Part shown: positions 26,901 through 35,187 of the stretch, piece after piece
Layout of the letters: every line of letters begins with the position of its first letter
How positions within the stretch are numbered: position 1 is the first letter of the stretch
Assembly: GCA_031264075.1 (NCBI GenBank)
Contig: JAISEO010000058.1
Span: forward strand, 1 to 35,187
DNA length: 35,187 nucleotides
Source of the DNA: Coriobacteriales bacterium
GTDB lineage: Bacteria; Actinomycetota; Coriobacteriia; Coriobacteriales; UBA8131
Reading direction: 5' to 3'
Notes under the pieces: model-generated
The model's database searches: none
The model's input: the letters and a program-made list of their open reading frames with translations, nothing else
What the model was told of the DNA's origin: nothing
Translations under genes and position numbers: made by a program

Positions 26901-29900
26901 ACGAGCCCTGTGTCTCGTCATCTGGCGCTGCGACTGCCTTCACACGCAAGGTGTAGCGCCCTCCTTGAAGACCTGTGAGTATGACGGAGGTGTCTGTCTT
27001 GTTTGCGTCTTCGACATTTTGCCACTCCCCATAGCCAGCCTCACCTGTTATGCCGACGCGGTACTCATAGGCGGTATCCGCTGTAGCGTTCGTGACGGTG
27101 ACGATGCTCGGATCTGAGGCATTGCCCGGGTTATGTACCGTAAGCTCTGGTTGCGCGGGGCGACGCGGGATAAAGAGAACCGTTGCCGCGGAGTTGACGG
27201 TGTTTGTTCCGCCTTTGAGTATCACGTCGATTCCCTCTGTCGTGACACCATCTGATACCTCATCGATACCCGCACCGAGCCAAGTATCGTTTATGGGGTA
27301 GTGCCATACATCGTTCAAGTCTTTGTAAGATGGGTTGTTCGGGTCGGTAAGGTCGGTGCCGATGAACCTTTCAACGTGTCCGATTCCCTCTGTGTTGTTA
27401 CCGAAGATATACGTCTTTCCTTCTGCAAGTCCGGCTACGGTGCGGTTTACATAGTCTATCCAGGCCTCCGGGGTGTCTTCCGGTACGGGTTTATAGAAGG
27501 TGACTGCCATCCCTACAGAGTCGTCCTTTATGCGGTAGTCGTGGATGGTTCGGTCCTGTGCCTGGTCTCCTGTCCCCTCTCGCACCGTGAGCTTCCAGCT
27601 CTTTATGGTGAGGGCGTCTTCAAGCGTGGTGCCATTGGCAATGGGCAAAGCCGAGACGGGGATGAACCACGTGTCCGCTGAGGTGCGGGCACTACCTTCC
27701 GGGTTTTTGGGGTAGGGATAGGCGGTGTCTGTGCGGGTGACGCCGTCATGCAGGGCATAGGCGTCATTGTCGAGGTAAAAGCCCGCGACCTCCCTGTCAA
27801 AGGTGACGAGTATGCCGTCTGTTGCCTCTGTGCCGTCCACGCCGTTTTGCTGGACTGCGGAGGTGACTTCTACCGTAAGGGGGGCAAGTACCCTCACGGC
27901 TGTGTAGGCGGCCTTGTTTCCCGCCTCATCTTCTACCACTATGTTAAACCAGTAGGAGGTGTCGGGCTCAAGACCGGTGACGTTATAGGTGGTGATGCCC
28001 ACTGTATCGTCTTCGTTTAAGAGCGTGCCGTGTTCCATGGCCGACTCCACACCTTCCATGTCGTCTATGGCAGTGGCGTGCTGGTAGACGTAGTAGGTAA
28101 GCGCTGAATCTTCTGTAAAGGTGTCGCTTGCCGCCGTCCAGGAGAGTGTTGTGTTCCAAGATGGTGTCTCTGCACCTGTCTCGATCGGCTCGGATGCGGT
28201 TATGGTGCTCACCGCAGGCTCGACACTGCCTCCCACAACGGGCGCGGTGCCGTCCCTGCTCACCGTCAGCGTTAGCTCGACGGGAGCGGAGGCTACATAG
28301 TCATCGTCGCCGGCCTTTACCGCGGAGATAAGGGTGGTGCCGTCGGTCTTATACCCGACAAAGCTGGCCGTTGTCTCGTTGCCTGTGGTGGGTGCAACCG
28401 TCGCAACGTCTGTTTCGCTGCTTGTCCAGGTGTAGGCACCGGAGCCCGAGCCGCCGGAGGCGGTGAGGGCGAGGCTGCCGCTCTCACGCGTCCTGGTCAC
28501 AGAGCCGGGGGCTGTGGAGCTGGCCGCAACGCCGCTTCCCGTCACCTGCACCGCATTCTGCTGCGCCTTGCTCACCACGATGGTAAAGCTTGTCGTCTCG
28601 GGGGTATCGTTGCGCGCGTCAGCAGAAGAGTAGGCCACACCCAGCGGGTTGTAGCTCACCGTAAAGCTGTGCGTACCCACCTGAAGGGTCTTGAGGTAGT
28701 CCCCGTCCAGGAGTATCCGGTTACCATTTACGCTGTAGGAGGCCCCTAACACCGGCGCGCCCTCATCCTGTCCCTCGTCTGCCAGCACGCTCTCAGGCGC
28801 GCCGCCCGATGCGCTGTAGCCCGTGCGCTCCACAGCCTTTATGGTGTTGCCGTTGAGAACGACGTAGGCTGTAGCATCAGCATCTGCGAAGCGGGTGAGA
28901 GAGAGGTCCTGGGTGTTGATGGTGCTGTCGGAGTAAACGATGACGCCGTCGGTTAAGATGCCCGAGCTGTTGCCGGCGTAGTCGATGGCCTCAACGTAGA
29001 GGGCGAACCTGGCATGCTCTGCTACAGCGGGCCTGGCAAGCTCAGAGTAGGTCTGCCACCTGCCTTCAAGGGCTGCCGCGGTGAGGGCGGTGCTGCCTGG
29101 ATTGCGGTCGAGATAGTAGCGCAGCGTCTCCACGCCCGAAGAGGGGGCAACGGCATCGGTAGCCGCAAGCTCAATGTCCACGGTCTCCTTGAAGAAGAGC
29201 CCAAAGCTGATGCTGTTGAGGAAGGCGGTGAGGGCATTCTCGTTGTACCTGACCTTCACCTCAGGGGCCGTCCGCTCAATGCCGTAGTCAAGCGTAGCGA
29301 GCGTCGAGATCTCGTTTTGTGCTATGTCACCGGTGCCTGTGGCCGCGCGGCGTAGGTAGAAGGTTTTGGATGCCTCCTGCACAGCAGCGGTATCGAGGGT
29401 GAGGCTGTCCAGCCAGCTGCTGGCGTGCAGGTTTTCCGCACTCACCTTATAACCTGCGGCCGCGGTGATGACCACGTCCTCATTCGTCCAGCCCTGGTTC
29501 AGGGGGGTTGCCGTGTAGTGTACACCGGCCTCCGGCGTAAAGCCCGACGAGATGGTAGCGAGATTCGCAATGCTGTCAGAAGGCTGGGTGAGCGTGTAAT
29601 TTGTGGCCGCGCCTCCCGTGAGCGCATAGCTTCCCGTCCGTTCGACGGTGTTCTCGCCCACAGACTCGCTCGCAAACACATAGCTCACACCCGAGGCATT
29701 CAGGCCCACGTTATCCGTACCCACAACCCCAACGAGCGCAGGCGCACCCGTCATGCTCACGGTGGTGAGACCGTCGTAGTGCTTGCTCGCGAAGCTGAGC
29801 CCACTCATGTCCACAGTGAGGGACCTGGCAGTGACAGTAAGCGGAACGGCCACACCGCGCACGGTCTCGTTGTTGCCCGTGTCCGTGGGCGTAAAGGTGG

Positions 29901-32900
29901 CAAGCGGGGTGCGCGTGCCGACGTTGCCCACAATTGCCAGCGGGTTGTCCCAGCTCCACAGGCCGGGAACGGGGCTGGTCTCGGAGCCCGAGTTGGTGAA
30001 GCTGATAAGGCTCACAGAACTCAGGAGGTCTCCGTAGGTGGCGGAAAGCCCCGTAGGTGCCACCACGTCCGGCGCGGCCTTGGCAATGGTGATGGTGAGG
30101 CTTGCCGAGGCGATACCCGTCTCCCAATCGGTGTCGTCCAACCGGTGCGCCACTACGGCAATCTGGCCCGCGCCGTACACGGTAACGGTTCCGTCAGGAG
30201 ACACCGTTGCTACGGCATCTTTGCCCATCGTGCGCTCAAACACCAACGCTCCCGTGCCGCTGCCGCCCGAGGCGACAAGCGTAAAGGGCTCATCCGCCGC
30301 GGCCTTGGCTCCGGGATCCTCAATAACCACGGGAGCGGTCTGCACGCGTTTGTTCACGCGTACCACCGCGGTGTTGGAGTTTCTTGTAGCGCTCTGGGTG
30401 CCATTGACGGAAGGGTTGGTGTTGGTGACGACGCAGTAGTAGTAAAACGTGCCGACGCTTGCGCGCGGAACCTCATAGACAGCGCTCGTAGCGCCGTTCA
30501 TAAGCGTGCTGCCGACCGTGCCGGTGGGCGCGGTGGCCCGATACCACTGATACGACAGGATGCCGCCGGACGCAGCGTCAGAGGCAACAGCGGCTACTCT
30601 GAGGCGTATTCCGCCCTCAGGGTCGGCCATGGCCGTGTAGGCGTCTCCCCCGGCGGGATGTTGCGTGATATTGGGCACGGCGGCGTTGACGGTGGGGTCG
30701 ATTATCACCGTGAGCGTGGGAACCGCTGCCTGCGCGTCAAGTACATGGTTGACGGGCGCTGTCTCCAGCGTGGCGGTAAAGGCGTAGCTCCCCGCCGCGG
30801 ACGGGTTATAACTGCCTGCCAGGTTCCAGGCACTCACGGGCCAGGCCACCGTGCCGTTGGTGCAGTTTGCGGTGACCGTGGGGTATTGGGCAAGGAGCGT
30901 GGCAGCCACATCAGCCGGCGCAAAGCCCGGGGCCGGAGAGCCGGCATGGCCGCCCGGCACCACCACGGGCACGAAGCCCCTGGCCTTGTTATCGGTAACG
31001 GTAAAGGCCACTGCAAAGGATTCGCTGAGGCCGTGCTCCGCGGAGGACACCTGCACCTGGGCCGTATAGCTGCCGGAGGTGAGGCCTGCCACCGGCTGCA
31101 CGGTAAAGGGAGCCGAGACAGCATTCTGCTCCGCCACCGAGGCAATCTGCACGCTCACGCCCGAGGCACCCCCGCTCGCCAGCACAAAGGAGCCCGCGCC
31201 CGGGCCGGCGAGTGAGGCCGTCAGCTCGCCCGTGCGGTTGCTGCCGATATTGGTAACCGTCACCGGTTGTGGAGCCACACCGCCCGCGCCCACACCGTAG
31301 CCGTACTCGGCATCGGCAAAGGAAAGCGTGCCGCCCACGTTGGGCAGAATGCCGTAGGGCAGGTCGTTGACTATGACCGTGACCTGAGGCACGAGGTTGC
31401 TTGTGTTGGAGACATTCCTGTCCAGGCTGCCAAGCGTGCCTCTGAAGGTATAGATGCCGTTGACGTTGGGGTTAAAGGAAGTACCCAGGTTGACCCACGC
31501 GATAATCGGCAGCGAGATGGTGGTACCCGTGTCAAGGTTGGCCGTAACGGCCTTGCTGCCGCCAAAGGCAGGGTCTGCCAGCGTGCCATTGAGCAGGATG
31601 TCCGCAATCTCCGCCTCCTCGTCACGATCTGCGGCAAGCTCACTTGCCGTGCCCACCGTCCAGGGCGCTATCTGGGCAAAGCCCATGATGTTGGCTGTGC
31701 CTACGGTAAAGCTGAGGGTATAACTTGCGGAGAAGGGGTCGGTGTGCCCGCCCTGCCCGCTTTGGCTGCCCGCCACGGTGAGCATGGCCTCGTAGACACC
31801 CGCGTCAAGGCCTGCGACCGGACGTACAGAAATATCCGTGTTGCTGCCGGCAGGGGCGATGTTTTCGAGAGAGGCAGCGGAGAGCGCAAAGGCTGCCGCA
31901 CCGTTGCCCGAGAGCGTAACGCTCAGCGTGCCCGTAGGCTGGTTACCCGTGTTGGACACGACAACGGTGTGGGCGAGTCCCGCGGCGGCGGCAGACGTGT
32001 AGCCCCACTTCTTGGAATCAAAACTGAAGGTGGCCGCGCTGGCGGTGTCAAGGCCCAGGCCCCAGGTGGGCGCAACGGTGCCGGGCGCAATGGTAAGGTT
32101 CTGCGTAACGCTCGCAAAACGGCCCTGTGCGCCGGCCTCGGCCTTGTAACGCAGGCGGTAGTTGTTGCCCGCGGCAAGCCCGGTGATGGCTCCCGCCTCG
32201 CTGTCATAACCCGGAAGCGAGGCGATGTCGGCAACCCAGCTCCCTCCGCCGTTATTTGAGAAGTCCATGGTGGCCGCGCTCACGCCGAGGATCGCGCCGT
32301 CGGCAAAGCCCACAAAGCTCAAAGCCCGTGTGGTTGAGGCGGGAGCAGCAGGCCGCGCCTTGATGACGAGGGTGGCCGCGTCACTTTGGAGCGCGCTGTT
32401 GGTGTTGTGCTTGATAAGGGAGAGCGGTTCCGGGCCGTCGTCGGTTGCTCCGCGTCCAAACCACGCGGCGTCGATGTTGAGGACACCCGTGTTGTTCGTG
32501 TTGACCTGGTTGCCGTCCACCAGATAGACCGCGCTGTGTGCGAGACCGGTGATCTGCTCGGCAACATAGTCCACGACGGGCACCGGCGTGCGCTCGACAA
32601 CGGTGAGATGCACGGTGGCCTGGGCCGTATGGGTGAAGTCCTTGCCCTCCGGATGATAGGTGACGCTCACGACCGCCGTGTAATCGCCCACGGCAAGCCC
32701 GTCTTTGGGACGCACGGTAAAGCTGAGGTTGTCCTCCCCTGCTTCAAGGGTTGTTTCTGTGGCCGCGGTGCCAGGAGGTTTGGCAAGCTCAAAGGCGGCC
32801 GTGTTGGAGATGCTTATCTCCGCGTTGGTAAACGTAGCGGGGATGTTGCCTGAGGCGGCAATCCTGAGCGGGAGGGGGCTTACGGAGCTGCCCTGTTGAA

Positions 32901-35187
32901 GCCTGCCGCTGCTGCCGTTGCCAAAGACCGGTGCGGTGAGGTTAAGGCTCACGGCATCGGTGTCCACAATGACGGTGGAGGCCTCGCTCGCAAAGGATCC
33001 TCCGACTGTGTTGATGGCCTTATAGCGTACGTGGTAGGTTCCGGCAACTACGGCCTGGTAGTCTCCGTTTTCAACATCGGTCAGCACCGTGCAGTCCGTA
33101 TAGCTCGTCGTTCCTTCGGCGGCAAACTCCATCGCAGAAGTAACGCCGTATATCCTGTTGTCGTAGCCCGAGAGCCCGTCAGGAGCTGCGGGACGTGCCG
33201 GCACCACTACCTCGGTACGGGCACTGTCCGCGAGCGTCGTGCCATTGCCAGCGGTGACGACGTACACCGTGGTGCCGTGGAGGTCATAGCCGCCCTCGCC
33301 GGAGGTGGCAAGCGGTATCAGCTTGTCGCTCACAGTACGGGCCGTACCGTTTACGAGGTAGGTGCCCGCACCAGGCAGGGTAAGGGAGTCTGCGGCAAAA
33401 TCGACGCCTACCAACGGTGTGATGGCACGTGCTATGGTGGAGAAGGTGAAGCTCTGCGCTGCCTCCATTGCCACAGCGTCCGTACTCACGAAGCCATCCA
33501 CGGTTACCTCATAGGACGCGCCGTACTCGATGCCCGACACCGGCAGGGTCAGCGCGTTGCCCGCGGCGTTCCAACGGGAGTCATCGGTAACAATCGCGCC
33601 ACCGGTGAGCGAGGGTTCACCGGCTCCTCCGCCTGCGGTTTTCTCAATAGCAACCGTGCCGGGCAGTGTCGTGTCTATGCCCTGTGAGAAGTTGAGGATG
33701 AGGGACTGTGCGGCAGAGGGATAGACGTTGGTCTGGGCGTCTTTGGGGTTCGTGAGTGAGGCCACCGGCCTGGGCTGGGCTGCCCAGCTGTAAGACGAGG
33801 CCCCCGAGATGTTGCCGCCCGTGTCGATGGCACGAGCCTGCACCAGCGTGTTTGTGTCGGGAACGCCATCAGGAACGAAGGGCAGGAGTGTCTGAGCCGT
33901 CAGGTCAAACTCGCCTGCGCCTGGGCCTTCCTCCGTAAACACGTAGTTCTTCCAGCCGTCATTGACCGTGCCGTCTACCCACGTGCTGCCGTTGTCGAGC
34001 GAAGCGCGGTACTGATACTTGGCCACAGCCGTGTCGTCGGTGGAGTAGCCCACGGTAAAGTTCGTGTTCTTCTGGGTGACCACCGGCACAGTAGGAGCCG
34101 TGAAGTCCTCGATGATGGTTGTGTTATCGTCTTCCTTCAGGGTTTTGCCATCTTCGGTAAACTCCAGGCCTGCAGGTGCATAGTTGTTCAGTACATAGAA
34201 CTGTTTAAGGTCGTACTCCTGCGCAGCTTGGCCAGAGGCCGCTGTAAAGCCGATATAATATTCGTTGCCGATAATGGACTCGATGTCCACGTTCGTTCTC
34301 GAAAGCGTAGGCGTTTGCGGTTTGACAGGTGTAGAGCTGATATAGAGATTGAGGTACCGCTCCTTGGAGTTGTAGTCCACCCACGAGTAACAGTGTACGT
34401 TCTTTATATATCCCGAACTGTTGGCTACAAAATTGGGCGATTTATAGGCCTCATCGACAGCGCCCAGATAGCGTGTGCTGATGCCGTCTCCGTCGTTGTT
34501 TTTTGCTATTTGTGAAAACGCCCCGCCTTTCTCCCCATAGCCCGCAAACGGAACCCTCTGTCCGCCGTCGTTGTCGTAGGTATCGACCTTGAAAGCGACC
34601 GACCTTGTGAAAGCGGTACCTCCATAGCCAAGCGATCCGGAACCCCCGGTAATGCCGTTCGTGTCAGCGGCGATGATGAAGGACCAACCGTCCGCGGTTC
34701 TACTACGGCCAGCGACATCCCCGTTTTCTCCCATCCAGATATCGAACATGGCCGAGAAACCCGTTTCGGAGTATATGCGGCGGGAGAGGAAGGCCGAGCC
34801 GTATTTCCAAGGGGAGGATGCACCCGGAGTTTTGGAAATGAGCCTGATGTAACCCGACGCGTCCTGCGTCGGCTCAACGACCAGTGAGTCGTTCCCGGTT
34901 ATCCGCATAGTCTTCATGCCGTCCGCCGAGGCGTTGCCCGAGTTGAACGACGGCCCGATGAAGTAGGCGGGGAGGACAGTCTGGCTGGTGCCCGGCTCAC
35001 CGGACTGCTCGGGCGGCGGCTCCTCCCCAAAGACCTGTCCGGCAAACACCGGCGGGATGATGAGCGTGAGGGTCAGGACGCAGGCGAGCAGCGTCCGCGC
35101 GGTCTTCCGCAGCTGAGCCCTCTTCCAGGGCGCGCGCCGGGTAGCACTTACTGTGCCCTTGCGCGTGGAGCAGGAGGGACGGGGCTG
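20923..35187 (-). CDS. Giant modular cell-surface protein (adhesin-like), 5' end truncated by the window edge
   Basis: ORF of 4708 aa from 35049, frame open to 35187; lectin-like DGWSFIIAAD...GGSGSLGYGG...SVAFKVDTYDN; repeated Ig-like, YDG/MBG-like, CBM_X2-like, FN3 and FIVAR-like modules; C-terminal TM YLLSVTFGVAVLAIASVLAVLAYRIRSRKR. Confidence 0.9.
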   Translation of the reverse strand, partial: QPRPSCSTRKGTVSATRRAPWKRAQLRKTARTLLACVLTLTLIIPPVFAGQVFGEEPPPEQSGEPGTSQTVLPAYFIGPSFNSGNASADGMKTMRITGNDSLVVEPTQDASGYIRLISKTPGASSPWKYGSAFLSRRIYSETGFSAMFDIWMGENGDVAGRSRTADGWSFIIAADTNGITGGSGSLGYGGTAFTRSVAFKVDTYDNDGGQRVPFAGYGEKGGAFSQIAKNNDGDGISTRYLGAVDEAYKSPNFVANSSGYIKNVHCYSWVDYNSKERYLNLYISSTPVKPQTPTLSRTNVDIESIIGNEYYIGFTAASGQAAQEYDLKQFYVLNNYAPAGLEFTEDGKTLKEDDNTTIIEDFTAPTVPVVTQKNTNFTVGYSTDDTAVAKYQYRASLDNGSTWVDGTVNDGWKNYVFTEEGPGAGEFDLTAQTLLPFVPDGVPDTNTLVQARAIDTGGNISGASSYSWAAQPRPVASLTNPKDAQTNVYPSAAQSLILNFSQGIDTTLPGTVAIEKTAGGGAGEPSLTGGAIVTDDSRWNAAGNALTLPVSGIEYGASYEVTVDGFVSTDAVAMEAAQSFTFSTIARAITPLVGVDFAADSLTLPGAGTYLVNGTARTVSDKLIPLATSGEGGYDLHGTTVYVVTAGNGTTLADSARTEVVVPARPAAPDGLSGYDNRIYGVTSAMEFAAEGTTSYTDCTVLTDVENGDYQAVVAGTYHVRYKAINTVGGSFASEASTVIVDTDAVSLNLTAPVFGNGSSGRLQQGSSVSPLPLRIAASGNIPATFTNAEISISNTAAFELAKPPGTAATETTLEAGEDNLSFTVRPKDGLAVGDYTAVVSVTYHPEGKDFTHTAQATVHLTVVERTPVPVVDYVAEQITGLAHSAVYLVDGNQVNTNNTGVLNIDAAWFGRGATDDGPEPLSLIKHNTNSALQSDAATLVIKARPAAPASTTRALSFVGFADGAILGVSAATMDFSNNGGGSWVADIASLPGYDSEAGAITGLAAGNNYRLRYKAEAGAQGRFASVTQNLTIAPGTVAPTWGLGLDTASAATFSFDSKKWGYTSAAAAGLAHTVVVSNTGNQPTGTLSVTLSGNGAAAFALSAASLENIAPAGSNTDISVRPVAGLDAGVYEAMLTVAGSQSGQGGHTDPFSASYTLSFTVGTANIMGFAQIAPWTVGTASELAADRDEEAEIADILLNGTLADPAFGGSKAVTANLDTGTTISLPIIAWVNLGTSFNPNVNGIYTFRGTLGSLDRNVSNTSNLVPQVTVIVNDLPYGILPNVGGTLSFADAEYGYGVGAGGVAPQPVTVTNIGSNRTGELTASLAGPGAGSFVLASGGASGVSVQIASVAEQNAVSAPFTVQPVAGLTSGSYTAQVQVSSAEHGLSESFAVAFTVTDNKARGFVPVVVPGGHAGSPAPGFAPADVAATLLAQYPTVTANCTNGTVAWPVSAWNLAGSYNPSAAGSYAFTATLETAPVNHVLDAQAAVPTLTVIIDPTVNAAVPNITQHPAGGDAYTAMADPEGGIRLRVAAVASDAASGGILSYQWYRATAPTGTVGSTLMNGATSAVYEVPRASVGTFYYYCVVTNTNPSVNGTQSATRNSNTAVVRVNKRVQTAPVVIEDPGAKAAADEPFTLVASGGSGTGALVFERTMGKDAVATVSPDGTVTVYGAGQIAVVAHRLDDTDWETGIASASLTITIAKAAPDVVAPTGLSATYGDLLSSVSLISFTNSGSETSPVPGLWSWDNPLAIVGNVGTRTPLATFTPTDTGNNETVRGVAVPLTVTARSLTVDMSGLSFASKHYDGLTTVSMTGAPALVGVVGTDNVGLNASGVSYVFASESVGENTVERTGSYALTGGAATNYTLTQPSDSIANLATISSGFTPEAGVHYTATPLNQGWTNEDVVITAAAGYKVSAENLHASSWLDSLTLDTAAVQEASKTFYLRRAATGTGDIAQNEISTLATLDYGIERTAPEVKVRYNENALTAFLNSISFGLFFKETVDIELAATDAVAPSSGVETLRYYLDRNPGSTALTAAALEGRWQTYSELARPAVAEHARFALYVEAIDYAGNSSGILTDGVIVYSDSTINTQDLSLTRFADADATAYVVLNGNTIKAVERTGYSASGGAPESVLADEGQDEGAPVLGASYSVNGNRILLDGDYLKTLQVGTHSFTVSYNPLGVAYSSADARNDTPETTSFTIVVSKAQQNAVQVTGSGVAASSTAPGSVTRTRESGSLALTASGGSGSGAYTWTSSETDVATVAPTTGNETTASFVGYKTDGTTLISAVKAGDDDYVASAPVELTLTVSRDGTAPVVGGSVEPAVSTITASEPIETGAETPSWNTTLSWTAASDTFTEDSALTYYVYQHATAIDDMEGVESAMEHGTLLNEDDTVGITTYNVTGLEPDTSYWFNIVVEDEAGNKAAYTAVRVLAPLTVEVTSAVQQNGVDGTEATDGILVTFDREVAGFYLDNDAYALHDGVTRTDTAYPYPKNPEGSARTSADTWFIPVSALPIANGTTLEDALTIKSWKLTVREGTGDQAQDRTIHDYRIKDDSVGMAVTFYKPVPEDTPEAWIDYVNRTVAGLAEGKTYIFGNNTEGIGHVERFIGTDLTDPNNPSYKDLNDVWHYPINDTWLGAGIDEVSDGVTTEGIDVILKGGTNTVNSAATVLFIPRRPAQPELTVHNPGNASDPSIVTVTNATADTAYEYRVGITGEAGYGEWQNVEDANKTDTSVILTGLQGGRYTLRVKAVAAPDDETQGSFSSPATAFYVHDFGEVRFDAQLQGYTLPSTGDTTDPLTAQTVHVAAGATVDKVEWTGESAEDAEDWFKLQGSGNVWTIQPVAGLEPGIHQAKIKIMYSAVATDEEQNVTFTVHPKIEFADTEGVAVSDTDEDGVSDTMTLTFKYPIVGGLSWNEVVVNTAVVKDPSAHDFKNAQAIAEGTHNNVYVIPIAPASSAVKTEASASVEVRMDLNGKLDTYQKQNSEQGRNYIAATTPITVPRAIAEAEVFAALPGYSTSTLQFTLAKPAGEGADKNYYPIIATYGNPDSIYFYPTDENDNLDISYPYDGPVRITDSDGDPIEGLKITMILPIDEGSYFAGTVKYTWTWRVFFSLGDEFTDDVTDVMVSIPSLPGTPGFGVAAVEASGTITKAVGLLDSRYILNGGGVNYLTDMHAFQKLHPVDAGGAYTAPALDFPTSADLGSGSPEVSIRDVYLDIPGDDRGFVALGEGAYTVKSGGGVIFNFTDADPTFLDDQLIFSLKADWTRINGTYRLAIVLSDLAVAQATFDVTGITPTYRLILTTDDSGSAVPVATSDYGTPDGCYEAAKPVTLTAGNSAEGYRFGYWTQNGDDAVTVELEDETASTTTFTMPPAPVILTANYLDGVAPVTTADLANEGWMRDKVTLTATDNDVTKATGGNLLGEGLGTVREIHYRVDAAAVDTIVAGATAEVLLTALPDGRHTISYWAEDEAENAEAAHTLTVYKDATPPTGSITARGIAYAGLPLSDSLAKFWAGDVSLALSGADGAGSGMQATEYLVRTTPFGSEADAKAATGWTAGSAPNITIDGSYFVYARLTDNTGNVRVVGTEGFVRYTQSATTTTTTFTKASGTDAVAAVAMHGNTVADIVRTAGGSEFALESTDYSAGSPADTITLTAAYLQTLDAGTHSFTVSYNPLGKPYAASQSTDDPRPTTLTVAIARNTSSVTLACNPLTSSSYAENNVTLTATVAGEMGFMPRGKVEFWDDHDNDALTPELSLGTETVDGSGEASLTLTLSGGDHRLRAAYEGDTDYESSESSSVSYNITRAAQAAVFISGPATVSATYGDQAFELTATGGSGSEPGTYAWRSQDPDVATIGELSGRINIIGQGSTTIYAKRLGDANYNDSAEAWITLVVAPKPLTVTMAGLAFASKHYDGRTDLAVMGEAALAGVVNPDLDGIALDSSDVDFAFASAEVGTSSVARTGSYALAAGSSRDVRANYTLAQPATTLSDVATILPGFTALAEEHYTATTLNNGWTNTDVVVTAATGFAVSAGNLDTSTWQNTLILGSAPVDANVVPFYVRRTGTDLEADEDNDAITQHEISTVASFTFSIDKTAPVVQVGYNANTASDFLGSTSPALFFRDGVEIELEVTDTGSDGTAVSSDIETLRFYLDAAPGNTALDATALASLWQDYDAAEPLSVEAGTAFALYVEARDYAGNSSGILRDGVVVYEDSAADTELVNSTRFGSTDAEVFLTLNGNTVADLERTGYDAVWDGISPPGSVSAGEGLDADAPALAMSYTVVGDRISLDGNYLAALKTGTHSFTVHYNPLGLTYPLSGDTRSEAPASSIFTVVVAPATPVLVTEGSLPILAYGDGSLASLGLETSGYVFGGSALKGEATLSGTLSWDAPNASALVPGAVGFETDVLGNDARNGLFVAAATFTPDPALYANSYDALPLMISVRVGAAQTSLTALDSALSSAEQEAFPSVTLARENYDEQAVDALDATMAKVHAAFEAAAKAGGQPLTQAEVEALLAELDARTAALDHSHPVLSSTVGAPITAYGQSVEVSFKGDFGSVSSVSLNGRIFALGAVSSTPSGRASRQLLLDGTEVGTLTQGSAVVGLDTAFVDTLANGSHLIELRFVDDFKAGTGSTAFMVDRPAQAVPAPAPAADGGSSPASLSYTPLEGSQNTQGDTTDSATRETRPVTRTDTRPGAEAEASETAETTELTATSETAPYLLSVTFGVAVLAIASVLAVLAYRIRSRKRDADAQGPDPEV
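35165..35187. repeat. Partial copy of the GGGACGGGGCTG repeat family at the window edge
   Basis: GCAGGAGGGACGGGGCTG matches the arm of the 19614-19744 element. Confidence 0.6.

Noticed and set aside
29425-31215. 596-aa plus-strand ORF within the giant surface-protein region, and the similar 396-aa ORF at 23182-24372
   Set aside because: Arg/His/Gly-rich translations typical of antisense shadows; the minus strand is a continuous modular surface protein.

Overview
The window is high-GC and looks actinobacterial, probably Coriobacteriia/Eggerthellaceae-like from gene content and intergenic repeats. That taxonomic call is inference. Minus-strand block: glmM, a coiled-coil membrane protein, an M28-like peptidase homologue split by a ~690-aa disordered insert, and a TrkA-type NAD-binding protein. 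Plus-strand block: tilS, then a ~2.6 kb accessory insert, then hpt, ftsH, folE, folP, a single-ORF FolK-RsmI fusion, a class II glutamine amidotransferase, a metY-like sulfhydrylase, an Rrf2 regulator without cysteines, and cysK. The rest (about 14.1 kb, minus strand) is one giant modular surface protein of at least 4708 aa: lectin-like N-terminus, Ig-like, YDG/MBG-like, CBM_X2-like, FN3 and FIVAR-like modules, C-terminal TM. Its coding frame stays open to the right edge. A GGGACGGGGCTG...GTCCCAC palindromic repeat family (REP/MITE-like) occurs at about five places. Two ~95% identical ~130-bp copies in direct orientation flank an AAA+/DUF4143 ATPase gene, and one abuts a truncated DUF1016 (PDDEXK, YhcG-like) remnant. 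The strongest leads are this repeat-flanked island, the FolK-RsmI fusion, the interrupted M28 homologue with altered active-site residues, and the Rrf2/cysK/metY sulfur locus. No tRNA, rRNA or CRISPR array was recognised.
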